Below are positions 41,784 to 51,054 of a stretch of DNA of 64,000 nucleotides, piece after piece. Source of the stretch: Chloroflexota bacterium (lineage in GTDB: Bacteria; Chloroflexota; Dehalococcoidia; Lucifugimonadales; UBA3495); assembly GCA_028873965.1 (NCBI GenBank), contig JAPPMU010000033.1:1-64000 (forward strand), read 5' to 3'. Made by a program: the position numbers and the translations under genes. Numbering within the stretch: the stretch's first letter is position 1; every line of letters starts with the position of its first letter. Below the pieces are notes generated by a model that was not told where the DNA came from, searched no databases, and saw nothing but the letters and a program-made list of their open reading frames with translations.

Positions 41784-42818
41784 TTAAGGGGTACTCACGG
41801 CTGCCAGGATGTACACCGCGATTAAGGACGGAAGAAGGCTGTCCAACCGATCCAGCATCCCGCCGTGGCCGGGAAACAGGTTGCCTGAGTCCTTGGCGTC
41901 GGCCAACCGCTTGATTTTGGATTCGATCAGATCGCCTATGGGCGATACGGCGCCTAAAATAACACCGATTACCGCCAGGTGCCAAATCTCCAGCCGCAGG
42001 GGAAACAGCGCTCCGAGCACAACCGCGGCGATAACCGCGAACAGCATTCCGCCAGCCGTTCCCTCCCACGTTTTCCCCGGGCTGATGGTGGAGGCCATTC
42101 GATGCCGCCCGATGAGACGCCCCACGGCGTAGGCGCCCGTGTCCGCCGCATAAACGGTGAGGATCGCTAGGAGGAGCCACCAGCACCCGGTTTCCGTGAG
42201 GACCGTCAATTCCCGGGCGAAATCGGACCCAATAATGTCCGGCAGCAGCCAGACCCCAGCGTCGTCGGCCGAGACCTGATAAACCGACTCGAACGCTTCG
42301 CCAAGACCGTCATCTTCGATGTGCGGCGGAACCGATATAGGAGGCGCCGGTTCTTCGACTTTCGCTCGCCACAGGCCGGGCAGCCCGTCGATTCCTCGGA
42401 GGGCCGTCGCAGACGCCAAGGCTCCTCCGATGTACACGGGCGACAACACCAGATAACACGCCGCCGTTATGGGTCGCCGCCCGTGCCATGCGGCGATCAT
42501 CCACAGCCCGGCCACGATTACGCCGGCGATGCATATGCCCAGCGCCGCCCACCCGAAGTCCTCGGGCCGCACCGCCAGCTCACCGGCCAATACCAGGGCC
42601 ACTGCCCACGTTCCGCCCAGCAGCAACGGAAGGGGCGTGTCGCCGCTGTCATCGTCCTCCGGTATCGGCTCGCGAGCCGGAAGCAGCCGGTACGCTTCTC
42701 TGACGCCAATAACTGCGGCGGCCGCCGCCAGGAGGGTAATCCAGGGCGGGCCGAACCAGATGCATGCCAACACCACCGGCACGCCCACCAGGGCAGTCAG
42801 AACCCGGTGGAGCAGCAC
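41784..42818 (-). CDS. cdsA: Phosphatidate cytidylyltransferase
   Basis: CdsA makes CDP-diacylglycerol from CTP and phosphatidate in the membrane. The 344-residue protein has about eight hydrophobic segments and the C-terminal signature KDSGNLFPGHGGMLDRLDSL, preceded by YAADTGAYAVGRLIGRH and TISPGKTWEGTAGG. I choose GTG 42818 (GGAG 10 nt upstream), five bases after the uppS stop, which fits translational coupling; the earlier frame overlaps uppS. An inserted hydrophilic loop (about residues 125-185) is longer than usual. Confidence 0.9.
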   Translation of the reverse strand: MLLHRVLTALVGVPVVLACIWFGPPWITLLAAAAAVIGVREAYRLLPAREPIPEDDDSGDTPLPLLLGGTWAVALVLAGELAVRPEDFGWAALGICIAGVIVAGLWMIAAWHGRRPITAACYLVLSPVYIGGALASATALRGIDGLPGLWRAKVEEPAPPISVPPHIEDDGLGEAFESVYQVSADDAGVWLLPDIIGSDFARELTVLTETGCWWLLLAILTVYAADTGAYAVGRLIGRHRMASTISPGKTWEGTAGGMLFAVIAAVVLGALFPLRLEIWHLAVIGVILGAVSPIGDLIESKIKRLADAKDSGNLFPGHGGMLDRLDSLLPSLIAVYILAAVSTP

Positions 42819-42823
42819 CCGCT

Positions 42824-43588
42824 TTACGCTCCGGAGGGATGGTCCTGGATGTCCAGGGAGCCGAATCGTCTCTGCCTTTGACCGTAAGCGCTCAGTGCGC
42901 GATCCAAATCGTCGGCGCCCAGGTCCGGCCAAAGCACCGGCGTGTGGTAGTACTCGCTGTAGGCCGCCTGCCAGATCAAGAAATTGCTGAGCCTTTGCTC
43001 GCCGCCGGTGCGAATTATCAAGTCCGGATCCGGGCATCCATCGGTGTAGAGGTACGCGCCGAACATCGCCTCGTCCACGTCCTCCGGAACCACGCCGTCG
43101 GCCAGCATCCGCCGAACCGCCTGCAGGATCTCCTCCCGGCCGCCGTAATTGAAAGCGATGTTGACCGTGATGCCGTCGTTGTGACTGGTGACGGCCTGCG
43201 CCTGTCGTATCGATTCCTGGAGCGCGGGGTCCAACGGGCTCATGTCGCCGAGATGGACCAACTTTACCCCTGCCTGGTGCAGCTCCCGGGTCTGCGGCTC
43301 GATCTGTTCCGCCAGGATCGACATCAGGCTGTCCACTTCATCGGTGGGCCGCCGCCAGTTCTCCGTCGAAAAGGCGTAGAGCGTAACCACCCGAACGCCG
43401 CGTTGCGCCAGCAGCTCGACGACCCGCGGGATGTTGCCCACCCCGCGCTGGTGTCCCGCGGTACGGGGGAGCCCCTGGCGCTCCGCCCAGCGTCCGTTGC
43501 CGTCCATGATGATGGCTACATGGCGGGGCACGGGACCAGCGTCGCGGTTCGAACCGGCGCTCTGGGAGACGCTATCGGCGGTGGGCAA
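42824..43588 (-). CDS. uppS: Isoprenyl (undecaprenyl) diphosphate synthase
   Basis: A cis-prenyltransferase that makes the lipid carrier for cell-wall synthesis. Motifs: VAIIMDGNGRWAERQG with the catalytic Asp, YAFSTENWRRP, VNIAFNYGGREEILQA and LIIRTGGEQRLSNFLIWQ. Start choice is uncertain: TTG 43588 gives 254 residues, while GTG 43531 (PRHVAII) gives about 235. Neither has a clear ribosome site. The frame extends to 43750 over the DUF2283-like gene, which I exclude. It sits upstream of cdsA as in many bacteria. Confidence 0.9.
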   Translation of the reverse strand: MPTADSVSQSAGSNRDAGPVPRHVAIIMDGNGRWAERQGLPRTAGHQRGVGNIPRVVELLAQRGVRVVTLYAFSTENWRRPTDEVDSLMSILAEQIEPQTRELHQAGVKLVHLGDMSPLDPALQESIRQAQAVTSHNDGITVNIAFNYGGREEILQAVRRMLADGVVPEDVDEAMFGAYLYTDGCPDPDLIIRTGGEQRLSNFLIWQAAYSEYYHTPVLWPDLGADDLDRALSAYGQRQRRFGSLDIQDHPSGA

Positions 43589-43646
43589 GAGTCGGTATGC
43601 GGAAAAATCTGCGTTAACGGCGGCCGGTTGTATGGTATTTGCGTCG

Positions 43647-43961
43647 TCAGCTCTGCGCGGCGACGGCAACCGACGGCGGCTCCCGCCGGACGCCGTACTT
43701 GGCCAGGATTGCGTCCACGAAAGGTTTGAGAACCGTTTCGGCAGCGTCAATCTGGATGCTCACCGGCGACGCATCATTTACGTTGTTATCCGCTTCCGGA
43801 TCCTCATCGGTGAATACGACAACCCACCGCGCGATTTCCTCGCCCATGCGGGCGGGCTGACCGTTGCTGATATAGAGCGTTTGGGTTTCAGGGCTGTACT
43901 TTACGTCAGCGTTGGGCAGAGTTTCCCAGCCAGCCTCGGATAAGCCTACGGAATTTCCCAC
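43647..43961 (-). CDS. DUF2283-like protein, probable antitoxin
   Basis: A 104-residue protein; the core ADVKYSPETQTLYISNG, then EEIARWVVVFTDED and SIQIDAAE, resembles DUF2283 (strand-rich, about 60 residues, with a D-x-LYI-type motif). The C-terminal helix (ETVLKPFVDAILAKYGV) is extra. Its start overlaps the 3' end of the upstream DUF4258-like gene by 16 nt, so the two are translated together; DUF2283 proteins often accompany DUF4258-type toxins. It sits inside the frr-uppS interval of the core operon. Confidence 0.6.
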   Translation of the reverse strand: MGNSVGLSEAGWETLPNADVKYSPETQTLYISNGQPARMGEEIARWVVVFTDEDPEADNNVNDASPVSIQIDAAETVLKPFVDAILAKYGVRREPPSVAVAAQS

Positions 43962-44275
43962 GGTCGTCCTCCATACACCCTTGCCAACTGTTTTCTATGG
44001 TAGGCGGTCAAAAACTCACCCGTTTCCGGATCTCCGACAAATACAACCATTATCCACTGTTGGGACTCTGGCACACGCCCAGTGATAACAGTCCGGCGCT
44101 CTCCGTCTGGAGTGTAGATCTCGTACCTCTCATAAGGTTCGGCGATGATGCGCATGATCCATTCCGGGCGCACGCTGCCATGTCGTTGCGGCATTGTTTC
44201 GCCATGACCGGGGGTTTTCGGCATCTCATCAAATGCCCGGCGCAGTCTGGCATTCTCCCCCGCTTCGTCACTCAT
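43946..44275 (-). CDS. DUF4258/PBECR-like putative RNase toxin
   Basis: The 109-residue protein has the layout of small RelE/barnase-like toxin domains: RPEWIMRIIAEPYERYEIYT, then DGERRTVITGRVPESQQWIM, VVFVGDPETGEFLTAYHRK. The PEWIMRII...P...DG...R...TAY pattern is that of DUF4258/PBECR-type proteins, which are predicted RNases. The catalytic identity cannot be proven from sequence. It precedes the DUF2283-like gene with a 16-nt overlap. Both lie between frr and uppS, where other bacteria have nothing. Confidence 0.6.
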   Translation of the reverse strand: MSDEAGENARLRRAFDEMPKTPGHGETMPQRHGSVRPEWIMRIIAEPYERYEIYTPDGERRTVITGRVPESQQWIMVVFVGDPETGEFLTAYHRKQLARVYGGRPWEIP

Positions 44276-44358
44276 GGCGCGTATCTGCTGACGTTCACAT
44301 GATCAAGCAAACGAAGGGCAAACGGAACAACCCTGCGTCAGAGCCGGTTTCTCTGGGG

Positions 44359-44964
44359 CTACACCTCCATGATTTCCGCTTCCTTCGTCGCCGCGACCTC
44401 GTCGATGGCCTTGATGTGGGCGTCGGTGGTCTTTTGCAGGTTATCCTGGCTGCGCCGGTTCTCATCCTGGGAAATCGACTTGTCCCGTTCCATTTTGCGC
44501 AGGGAGTCCACCCCTTCGCGCCGCACGTTCCGCACGGCCACCTTGCTGTCCTCCGCCTTGCGCTTCAGCAGGCGCACCATCTCCCGGCGCCGCTCCTGGG
44601 TAAGCGGCGGAATGGGCACGGTGATCACGTTGCCGTCGTTCGACGGGTTGAACCCCATTTCGGACTGGGTCAGGCTGCGCTCGATGTCGCGCAGGGCCTG
44701 CCGATCCCAGGGCTGCACCATGATGGCCCGGGCGTCGGGAGCCGAAATGGAGGCAATCTGTTTCAGAGGGGTGGGCGAACCGTAGTAATCGACCGACAGA
44801 TCTTCGATTAGCGCCGGCGTTGCCCGGCCCGTGCGGAGCGTGCTGATGTCGCGGCGCATGGCTTCAATCGATTGCCCCATTTTGCGCTCCGCTTCGGCCA
44901 GCACGGCCTCCATGGTCGGTCCATCCTGATCGCTGTTGTTGCCCCTGTTGTTGCGATCCGGCAT
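44359..44964 (-). CDS. frr: Ribosome recycling factor
   Basis: RRF splits post-termination ribosomes with EF-G. The 201-residue protein matches the family across its length: AERKMGQSIEAMRRDISTLR, TGRATPALIEDLSVDYYGSP, ALRDIERSLTQSEMGFNPSN, IPPLTQERRREMVRLLKR and a final KEAEIMEV. It has an unusual 17-residue polar N-terminal extension (MPDRNNRGNNSDQDGPT), supported by AAGGAGG 6 nt before the ATG. pyrH lies 48 nt upstream. Confidence 0.95.
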   Translation of the reverse strand: MPDRNNRGNNSDQDGPTMEAVLAEAERKMGQSIEAMRRDISTLRTGRATPALIEDLSVDYYGSPTPLKQIASISAPDARAIMVQPWDRQALRDIERSLTQSEMGFNPSNDGNVITVPIPPLTQERRREMVRLLKRKAEDSKVAVRNVRREGVDSLRKMERDKSISQDENRRSQDNLQKTTDAHIKAIDEVAATKEAEIMEV

Positions 44965-45012
44965 TTGGTCCCTCCTTTTCGGCTGAGCGTGATTAGCTGG
45001 CAGTTCCTGGAT

Positions 45013-45825
<813 letters not shown>

Positions 45826-46332
45826 TTATTCTCCCAGCGCCAGCCTGCGGAAGCTGACCACACGGACGTTTTCGCCGGTTTGCGCCGCCGTTTCGCGCAC
45901 CAGGTCGGCGAGAGTCCGGGACCCGTCCTTGATGAACGGCTGTTGCATCAGGCAAACCTGGGCAGCAGGACGGTCGTCCCCTTCGTCCATGTCCTCTTCG
46001 TTCAGATACACCGGGGACATTGCCGCCACCTGCATGGCGATGTCGTGCGCCAGCGTGCGGAAGCCCTCGGTGCGCGCCACGAAGTCGGTCTCGCACCCCA
46101 ACTGCACCATCGCTCCGACCCGGCCGCCGGTGTGGATGTAGGCCTCAACCAACCCCTGCGAAGTTTCGCGGTCGGCCCGCTTGGCGGCCTGCTCAAAACC
46201 CTTCTGACGGAGGGCCGCCATGGCCTGCTCCAGGTTTCCGCCGTTGTCCTCCAGGGCTTGCTTGCAATCACTGATGCCGGCGCCGGTCTGTTCGCGCAGG
46301 CTTTTGATCAGTTCAACGGTTACTGCAGGCAA
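45826..46332 (-). CDS. tsf: Elongation factor Ts (short form)
   Basis: EF-Ts recycles EF-Tu-GDP. The 168-residue protein has the UBA domain (TVELIKSLREQTGAGISDCK, residues 4-23), then CETDFVARTEGFRTLAHDIAM and a truncated core ending FRRLALGE. It is much shorter than the E. coli protein (about 280), like the compact EF-Ts of Thermus, cyanobacteria and Chloroflexota. The start is TTG 46332 with AGGAGG 8 nt upstream. It directly follows rpsB (53-nt gap). Confidence 0.94.
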   Translation of the reverse strand: MPAVTVELIKSLREQTGAGISDCKQALEDNGGNLEQAMAALRQKGFEQAAKRADRETSQGLVEAYIHTGGRVGAMVQLGCETDFVARTEGFRTLAHDIAMQVAAMSPVYLNEEDMDEGDDRPAAQVCLMQQPFIKDGSRTLADLVRETAAQTGENVRVVSFRRLALGE

Positions 46333-46385
46333 CTTTTGAGCCTCCTGTGGTTGATGCTGTCGGGCGGTTGGTCAGAATCAGCCGC

Positions 46386-47261
46386 TTACGGCTCCAGCGG
46401 GCGCGAGGACATCATCTGTCCCAGCTCTTCCAGCGTCACGGTATTGCTGAAGGGCCGGACGTCTTCGTCGCCCTCTTCACCTTCCGTGTCTGTCGCTTCG
46501 GCCTGCGCCATTTGCAGAGCTTCCCGCTGCGCCTGACCCTCTTCGATGGCCGCGGCCATTCGGCCCGTAATCAGCCGAATGGACCGGACCGCGTCGTCGT
46601 TGCCCGGCACCGCGTGGGTGACCTGGCCGGGATCGCAGTCCGTATCAACGATAGCGAAGATGGGTATGTTGAGCCGGCGCGCCTCGGCGATGCAGATGTC
46701 CTCTTTGCCGATGTCGATGACGAAGAGAGCGGAGGGCAGCCGGTCCATGTTGCGCAGGCCGGTGAAATACTTCTCCAGCTTGTCCAGGGTGTGCGTCAGC
46801 CGCACCACTTCTTTTTTCGGCAGCCGCGCCAGGTAGCCGGTATCCCGCTGTTCCTGCAGACGCTTCATGTGGTCGATACGACCCTTGATCGTCTGGAAGT
46901 TGGTCAGGGTGCCGCCCAGCCAGCGCTGGTTCACGTACCACTGGCCGGTGCGCTCGGCTTCAGAGGCGATGACATCCTGGGCCTGCTTCTTGGTGCCGAC
47001 AAACAGCACCTTGCCGCCGCTGGCGGACAGTTCCACCATCGCCCGGTACGCGTCGTTGATCAGCCCCATCGTCTGCTGCAGATCGATGATGTGGATCCCG
47101 TTGCGCTGCGTGAAAATGTAGCGGCGCATACGCGGATTCCACCGCCTGGTCTGGTGGCCGAAGTGGACGCCGGCCTCCAGCAGGGACTTCATCGTGATCG
47201 GTTCCAGAGCGGGAGCCGCGTTCATCGCACTCTCCGCCGGGCGTTCCGGGGCTTGTACCAT
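46386..47261 (-). CDS. rpsB: 30S ribosomal protein S2
   Basis: The 291-residue protein is uS2: [20 protein letters not shown] near residue 22, [32 protein letters not shown] and [15 protein letters not shown], then [20 protein letters not shown] and [18 protein letters not shown] 20-residue N-terminal extension and an acidic tail ([11 protein letters not shown]) go beyond the E. coli length. I start at ATG 47261; the frame extends to 47315 but overlaps the promoter. It heads the rpsB-tsf-pyrH-frr unit. Confidence 0.95.
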   Translation of the reverse strand: MVQAPERPAESAMNAAPALEPITMKSLLEAGVHFGHQTRRWNPRMRRYIFTQRNGIHIIDLQQTMGLINDAYRAMVELSASGGKVLFVGTKKQAQDVIASEAERTGQWYVNQRWLGGTLTNFQTIKGRIDHMKRLQEQRDTGYLARLPKKEVVRLTHTLDKLEKYFTGLRNMDRLPSALFVIDIGKEDICIAEARRLNIPIFAIVDTDCDPGQVTHAVPGNDDAVRSIRLITGRMAAAIEEGQAQREALQMAQAEATDTEGEEGDEDVRPFSNTVTLEELGQMMSSRPLEP

Positions 47262-47305
47262 AAGCTCTGTGCCTCTCTCCTGGGTCTGGCGCTGAATCGA
47301 GCGTG

Positions 47306-47335
47306 AGTATAGCACAGGCCAAATCCGAGCGGCAA
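47306..47335 (-). promoter_or_regulatory. Promoter of the rpsB operon
   Basis: On the minus strand TTGCCG (47335-47330), 18-nt spacer, extended -10 TGCTATACT (TATACT at 47311-47306). The predicted start is about 47299, leaving a leader of some 38 nt with a purine-rich GGAGAGAGG before the ATG. Confidence 0.65.
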
Positions 47336-47351
47336 TCTGAAACCTTTCGCC

Positions 47352-47527
47352 GCAACTGTTCAGAGTTGGTGAGTCATTCGCGCGTTCAGCACGTCATTCC
47401 GGCCTTGAGCCGGAATCCAGGAAGTCCTTCCCTGCTTACCATAGCCTTTCAGCAGGCTTTTCTGGATACCGGCTTTCGCCGGTATGACGGTTCTGGTTCT
47501 GGGCCGCCCCTCAAATCTGAACAGTTG
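47352..47527. repeat. Family-A palindrome nested in an outer inverted repeat
   Basis: GCAACTGTTCAGA (47352) and TCTGAACAGTTGC (ending 47527) form a perfect 13-bp outer inverted repeat. Between them is a family-A pair: CGTCATTCCGGCCTTGAGCC (continuing GGAATCCAG) at 47392 and CTGGATACCGGCTTTCGCCG (continuing GTATGACGG) ending at 47490. The layout suggests insertion of one element in another. Confidence 0.75.
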
Positions 47528-47544
47528 CCTTTCGCTCTGTGACC

Positions 47545-47663
47545 TGTGCAAAGTCCTTTTTCACCCCCTCATGGTGAGCCTGTCGAACCATCCGACGGCT
47601 GCAATGAGCATCCTTCGACAGGCTCAGGATGAGCGGGAAAATCTATGAGGGGACTTTGCACAA
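47545..47663. repeat. Nested palindrome with CCTTCGACAGGCTCAG motif
   Basis: Outer arms TGTGCAAAGTCC and GGACTTTGCACA (12 bp) enclose CCCTCAT/ATGAGGG and inner arms GTGAGCCTGTCGAACCA and TCCTTCGACAGGCTCAGGAT. It lies right beside the previous element; together they fill most of the rpsB-gatC intergenic gap, which holds no gene. Confidence 0.7.
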
Positions 47664-47794
47664 GCCCCGTTTCGCCCGGAGACGGTGTCGCAGCCAGCCC
47701 GCAGGTAGTTCCGGCTCTCTAATTGCTTCCTTGCCTACACACGACGCGCTATGTACACTCGCGCCTAACCTCGACCATGCAGGAGGTGTGGCGA

Positions 47795-47995
47795 ATGCCG
47801 ATTTCCGACGAAACCATGAAGCGAATAATCGCCGAATACGGCGGGTTTGAGTTGTCCGACGCCGAATTGGAGTTGGTCAAACCCGAGCTGGAGAACTACC
47901 TGACCGAATTGCAGAACCTGCGCGACCTGGACCTGTCCGACGTCATGTCCGCGCGCCTGCTGCGGCCGGCCGATGGAGGAGAAAACGATGCCTGA
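47795..47995 (+). CDS. GatC-like small protein
   Basis: A 66-residue helical protein: MPISDETMKRIIAEYGGFEL, then ELELVKPELENYLTELQNLR and DLDLSDVMSARLLRPADGG. This matches the length and pattern of GatC-like proteins, the small subunit that wraps around GatA. AGGAGG lies 8 nt before the ATG. It overlaps the amidase gene by 8 nt, strongly suggesting one complex. No gatB is nearby, so a tRNA-dependent role is doubtful; it may be an amidase accessory. Confidence 0.75.
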   Translation: MPISDETMKRIIAEYGGFELSDAELELVKPELENYLTELQNLRDLDLSDVMSARLLRPADGGENDA

Positions 47996-49412
47996 TTCCG
48001 AACTGCTCAAGTTGACCATCTCCGAAGTCGCCCCGCTGATCCAGGGCCGGGAGGTTTCGCCCGTAGATCTCACCCAGGCCGCCCTGGACGAGGCCGAGCG
48101 CCGCCAGCTCACGCTGAATTCCTTCATCACCATCATGCGGGAGCAGGCGCTGGCCCAGGCCGAGGAGGCGGAGGACGCCCTGTCCCGTGGCGAGTACCTG
48201 GGTCCGCTCCACGGCATCCCCATCGGCATCAAGGACAACATCGCCACCGGCGGCATCAACACCACGCTGGGCACCAAGGTGTTGCGCGACCACGTGCCCG
48301 ACGAAGACGCCGAGGTCGTCCGCCGTTGCAAGGCCGCCGGCGCCATCATCATCGGCAAGGAAAACTTGGAGGAGTTCGCCGCCGGCGCGACCTCCAACAA
48401 CCCGCACTACGGCGCGGTGCATAACCCGTGGAACGTCGATCACATCCCTGGCGGTTCCAGTGGCGGCGGAGGCGCCAACGTGGCCGCCGGCGTCACCTTC
48501 GCCTCCCTGGGAACCGACCTGGGCGGATCCGTGCGCCTGCCCGGGGCCTTCTGCGGCGTCGTTGGGCTCAAGCAGACCTTCGGCCGGGTCAGCCAGCGCG
48601 GCCTGCTGGTCACCAGCTTCAACGGCGACCACATCGGCCCCATGACCCGCTCCGTGCGCGACAGCGCCCTGGTGTTGCAGGCCATCGCCGGCTACGACCC
48701 CCTGGATCCCAGCACCGTTCCGGTTCCGGTGGACGACTACGCGCTCATCATGGAGCGCGGGATCAGCGGGCTGACCATGGGCATCCCCTCTAATTACTAC
48801 TACGACCACCTGGATCCCGAGGTGGAGGCCGCCGTGCGCCGCGCCATCGCCGCATTGGAGGAACTGGGGGTTACCACCCGCGAGGTCAGCGTGCCCAGCA
48901 TGCAGTACGCCGGCGCGCTGCGTTTCTCCAGCATGGCCGACAGCGTGGTCACGCACGAGCCCTATATCACGTCAAATCGCGAGGACTACGGCCCCGACAC
49001 TCTCTACCGCACCCTGGCCGGCCAGTTCGTGCTGGGCCGCGACTACTCCAAGGCCATGAAGGTGCAGCGCATCATCAAGGAGGAACACGCCCGTGTCCTT
49101 CAGGACGTGGACTTCCTGATTACGCCGACCACGCCGCTGCCGGCGCCGCGTATCGACGCTGCGACCATCGAAGCGGAGGGACGGCAGCAGAAGGTGCGCG
49201 GACCCGGCTCCGGCCACGTTTCGCGCAACACCAGCCCCATGAACGCCACGGGTTTCCCGGCGATAACCGTGCCCTGCGGGTTCAGCGAGCTCGGCCTGCC
49301 CATCGGCTTGCAGTTCATCGGCCGCCCGTGGGAGGAGGGCAACCTGTTCCGCATCGCCAACGCTTACGAGGGCGTATCGCCCAGCCGGGGCGCGTGGCCC
49401 AACCTGGAGTAA
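47988..49412 (+). CDS. Amidase-signature enzyme (GatA-like)
   Basis: The 474-residue protein is an amidase-signature hydrolase. The catalytic triad is visible: Lys in GIPIGIKDNIATGG (about residue 77), cis-Ser in IPGGSSGGGGANVAAG (about 152) and nucleophilic Ser in LGTDLGGSVRLPG (about 176). It starts at ATG 47988, with GGAGGA 7 nt upstream, overlapping the GatC-like gene. It could be GatA of GatCAB, but gatB is missing and the gene sits among catabolic genes, so an amide-, nitrile- or aryl-amide-degrading role is at least as likely. Confidence 0.88.
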   Translation: MPDSELLKLTISEVAPLIQGREVSPVDLTQAALDEAERRQLTLNSFITIMREQALAQAEEAEDALSRGEYLGPLHGIPIGIKDNIATGGINTTLGTKVLRDHVPDEDAEVVRRCKAAGAIIIGKENLEEFAAGATSNNPHYGAVHNPWNVDHIPGGSSGGGGANVAAGVTFASLGTDLGGSVRLPGAFCGVVGLKQTFGRVSQRGLLVTSFNGDHIGPMTRSVRDSALVLQAIAGYDPLDPSTVPVPVDDYALIMERGISGLTMGIPSNYYYDHLDPEVEAAVRRAIAALEELGVTTREVSVPSMQYAGALRFSSMADSVVTHEPYITSNREDYGPDTLYRTLAGQFVLGRDYSKAMKVQRIIKEEHARVLQDVDFLITPTTPLPAPRIDAATIEAEGRQQKVRGPGSGHVSRNTSPMNATGFPAITVPCGFSELGLPIGLQFIGRPWEEGNLFRIANAYEGVSPSRGAWPNLE

Positions 49413-49419
49413 GAACCTT

Positions 49420-49535
49420 TCGTCAGAAGCAGGATTTTCGAGATTCAAGGATTCCCAGGATTGGAACCGTTCTGTAATGGAGATCTCCCAATCCTGATAA
49501 TCATAAAATCCCGCAAATCCTGATTCTGACGATTT
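49420..49535. repeat. Family-C palindromic element
   Basis: TCGTCAGAAGCAGGATTTTC on the left mirrors CAAATCCTGATTCTGACGA on the right, with a central GATTGGAACCGTTCTGTAAT stretch shared with 11076 and 61914. It lies 7 nt after the amidase stop. Confidence 0.8.
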
Positions 49536-49638
49536 ACGGAACTGGTAAGAATGATCCCGCCACATCTGGAATTGGCTGATACAGCCGGATAGTTGGCAGG
49601 TCAGGCATTTTGCGGCCTCGCCATTCGGCGCCGCGCTT

Positions 49639-49938
49639 ATGACGTGGTTCTGGACAGGGGAAGTAAGGTTCTGGGAACATTGGGATAGGGTCGCGGAGAT
49701 GGTCAGCCTGGGCGCCGTTTCCTACGGCATCATTGCCGTGCTGGCGGAAGGAGGCTTCAGATTGTTTTACACATTGTCGCTAATCGGCAAAGACAAGCAG
49801 AGACGGGAGCGGGAGCTGGCCGAGGTAAGGGCCGAAGGGATCGCCGAAGAACGCAAACGCTGGCAGCAGTGGACCGCGGCACGCGATCAGGCGGCTGCTG
49901 AAGGGTGCGAATTCAATGAACCGCCGCCGGGCGACTAG
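49639..49938 (+). CDS. Small membrane protein with charged helix
   Basis: A 99-residue protein with one hydrophobic segment (AEMVSLGAVSYGIIAVLAEG, residues 19-38), a second short one, and a charged Arg/Glu/Lys helix (about 53-85: KDKQRRERELAEVRAEGIAE). No family recognised. There is no strong ribosome site, and a family-C element lies upstream. The tail EFNEPPPGD is polar. Confidence that it is a gene is moderate. Confidence 0.5.
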   Translation: MTWFWTGEVRFWEHWDRVAEMVSLGAVSYGIIAVLAEGGFRLFYTLSLIGKDKQRRERELAEVRAEGIAEERKRWQQWTAARDQAAAEGCEFNEPPPGD

Positions 49939-50023
49939 CCGGCGGTGAGCGGGGCATACCATCTAGGAAGCAACCCCCGCGCCCCTCTGCCCCAAGCCTT
50001 GCGTCGAAAGCAGGAGCATCCTC

Positions 50024-51016
50024 ATGGAATACCGCCGCTTCGGCCCCACCGACATAACCGTCTCCGCCCTGGGCTTCGGCTGCTGGGAGATGGGCGGAAC
50101 CTATGGCGACGTCACCGGCAGCGAGCTGGACGCCGCCGTCAACCGCGCCATCGACCTGGGCATCAACTGTTTCGATACGGCGCCGGCCTACGGCCGGGGC
50201 GAATCGGAGGTCGTTCTGGGCAAGGCGCTCGGCAACCGTCGCCAGGACGTGATCGTGGTCACCAAGTGCGGCGTGGGTTATGCCGACCGGCCCAAGGGTC
50301 GGGACAGCCGCATGGTGTCGATATTCGCTTCAGTGGAGCAGAGCCTGCAGAACCTGGCCACCGATTACCTCGACGTGCTGCTCATCCACTGGCCGGACGT
50401 CAATACCCCCTTCGACGAAACCATGCACGCGCTGGACAGCCTCGTCCATCAGGGCAAGGTCCGCGCCGTCGGCGTATCGAATTTCACCCTGGACCAGATT
50501 CGAGAGTGCGAAACCGTGCGCAGCGTGGACGTCGTCCAGTACGGCCTCAACATGTTTGACCGGCGCATGGAACAGGAAATATTCCCCTACTGCCTCGAGC
50601 GTGGCACCGGCGTCATGGTGTACGGCCCGCTGGCGTTCGGCCTGCTGACGGGCACCATGTCGGCGGACACCACCTTCGGCGGCAACGACTGGCGCGCCAC
50701 CGGCGGTCGGCCGGGCTGGAACGTGGGCGTCTTCGCCGAAGAGCATTTCCAGCGGAACCTGCAGGTGGTCGAGGACCTCAAGCCCATCGCCGAGGGCCGG
50801 GGCAAGAGGATGCCCCAGCTGGCCCTGCGGTGGGTGCTGTCGAACCCGGCGGTCAGCGTCGCGTTGGTTGGGACCCGCACCGCGCAGGAAGTGGAGGACA
50901 ACGTCGCCGGCCTGGAGTGGGCCCTCTCCGGCGCCGACATGGCGCAGATCAACGACGTGTTCGCCCGCTACGGCGTCGACACCCACCCCGACATAGTGAT
51001 CGACCCGGACGAATAG
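50024..51016 (+). CDS. Aldo/keto reductase
   Basis: The 330-residue NADPH-dependent TIM-barrel enzyme has the family tetrad: Asp in NCFDTAPAYGRGESE, Tyr in the same segment, Lys in VVTKCGVG and His in LLIHWPDVN. GVSNFTLDQI and a C-terminal VSVALVGTRTAQEVEDN region complete the NADP site. It resembles AKR11/13-type bacterial reductases. AGGAGC precedes the ATG. A terminator covers the stop codon. Substrate unknown. Confidence 0.9.
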   Translation: MEYRRFGPTDITVSALGFGCWEMGGTYGDVTGSELDAAVNRAIDLGINCFDTAPAYGRGESEVVLGKALGNRRQDVIVVTKCGVGYADRPKGRDSRMVSIFASVEQSLQNLATDYLDVLLIHWPDVNTPFDETMHALDSLVHQGKVRAVGVSNFTLDQIRECETVRSVDVVQYGLNMFDRRMEQEIFPYCLERGTGVMVYGPLAFGLLTGTMSADTTFGGNDWRATGGRPGWNVGVFAEEHFQRNLQVVEDLKPIAEGRGKRMPQLALRWVLSNPAVSVALVGTRTAQEVEDNVAGLEWALSGADMAQINDVFARYGVDTHPDIVIDPDE

Positions 51017-51035
51017 GTCCGGGTCGATTGATTTC
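51000..51035 (+). terminator. Rho-independent-type hairpin at the aldo/keto reductase stop
   Basis: TCGACCCGGAC, loop GAATAG, GTCCGGGTCGA: an 11-bp perfect stem overlapping the stop codon (TAG in the loop), then TTGATTTCC. Strong stem with a poor T-tract. Confidence 0.65.
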
Positions 51036-51054
51036 CTTACGGATTGCGGCGCAG

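Noticed and set aside
41764-42186. N-terminal extension of Dxr
   Set aside because: It overlaps cdsA in another frame and has no Dxr similarity.
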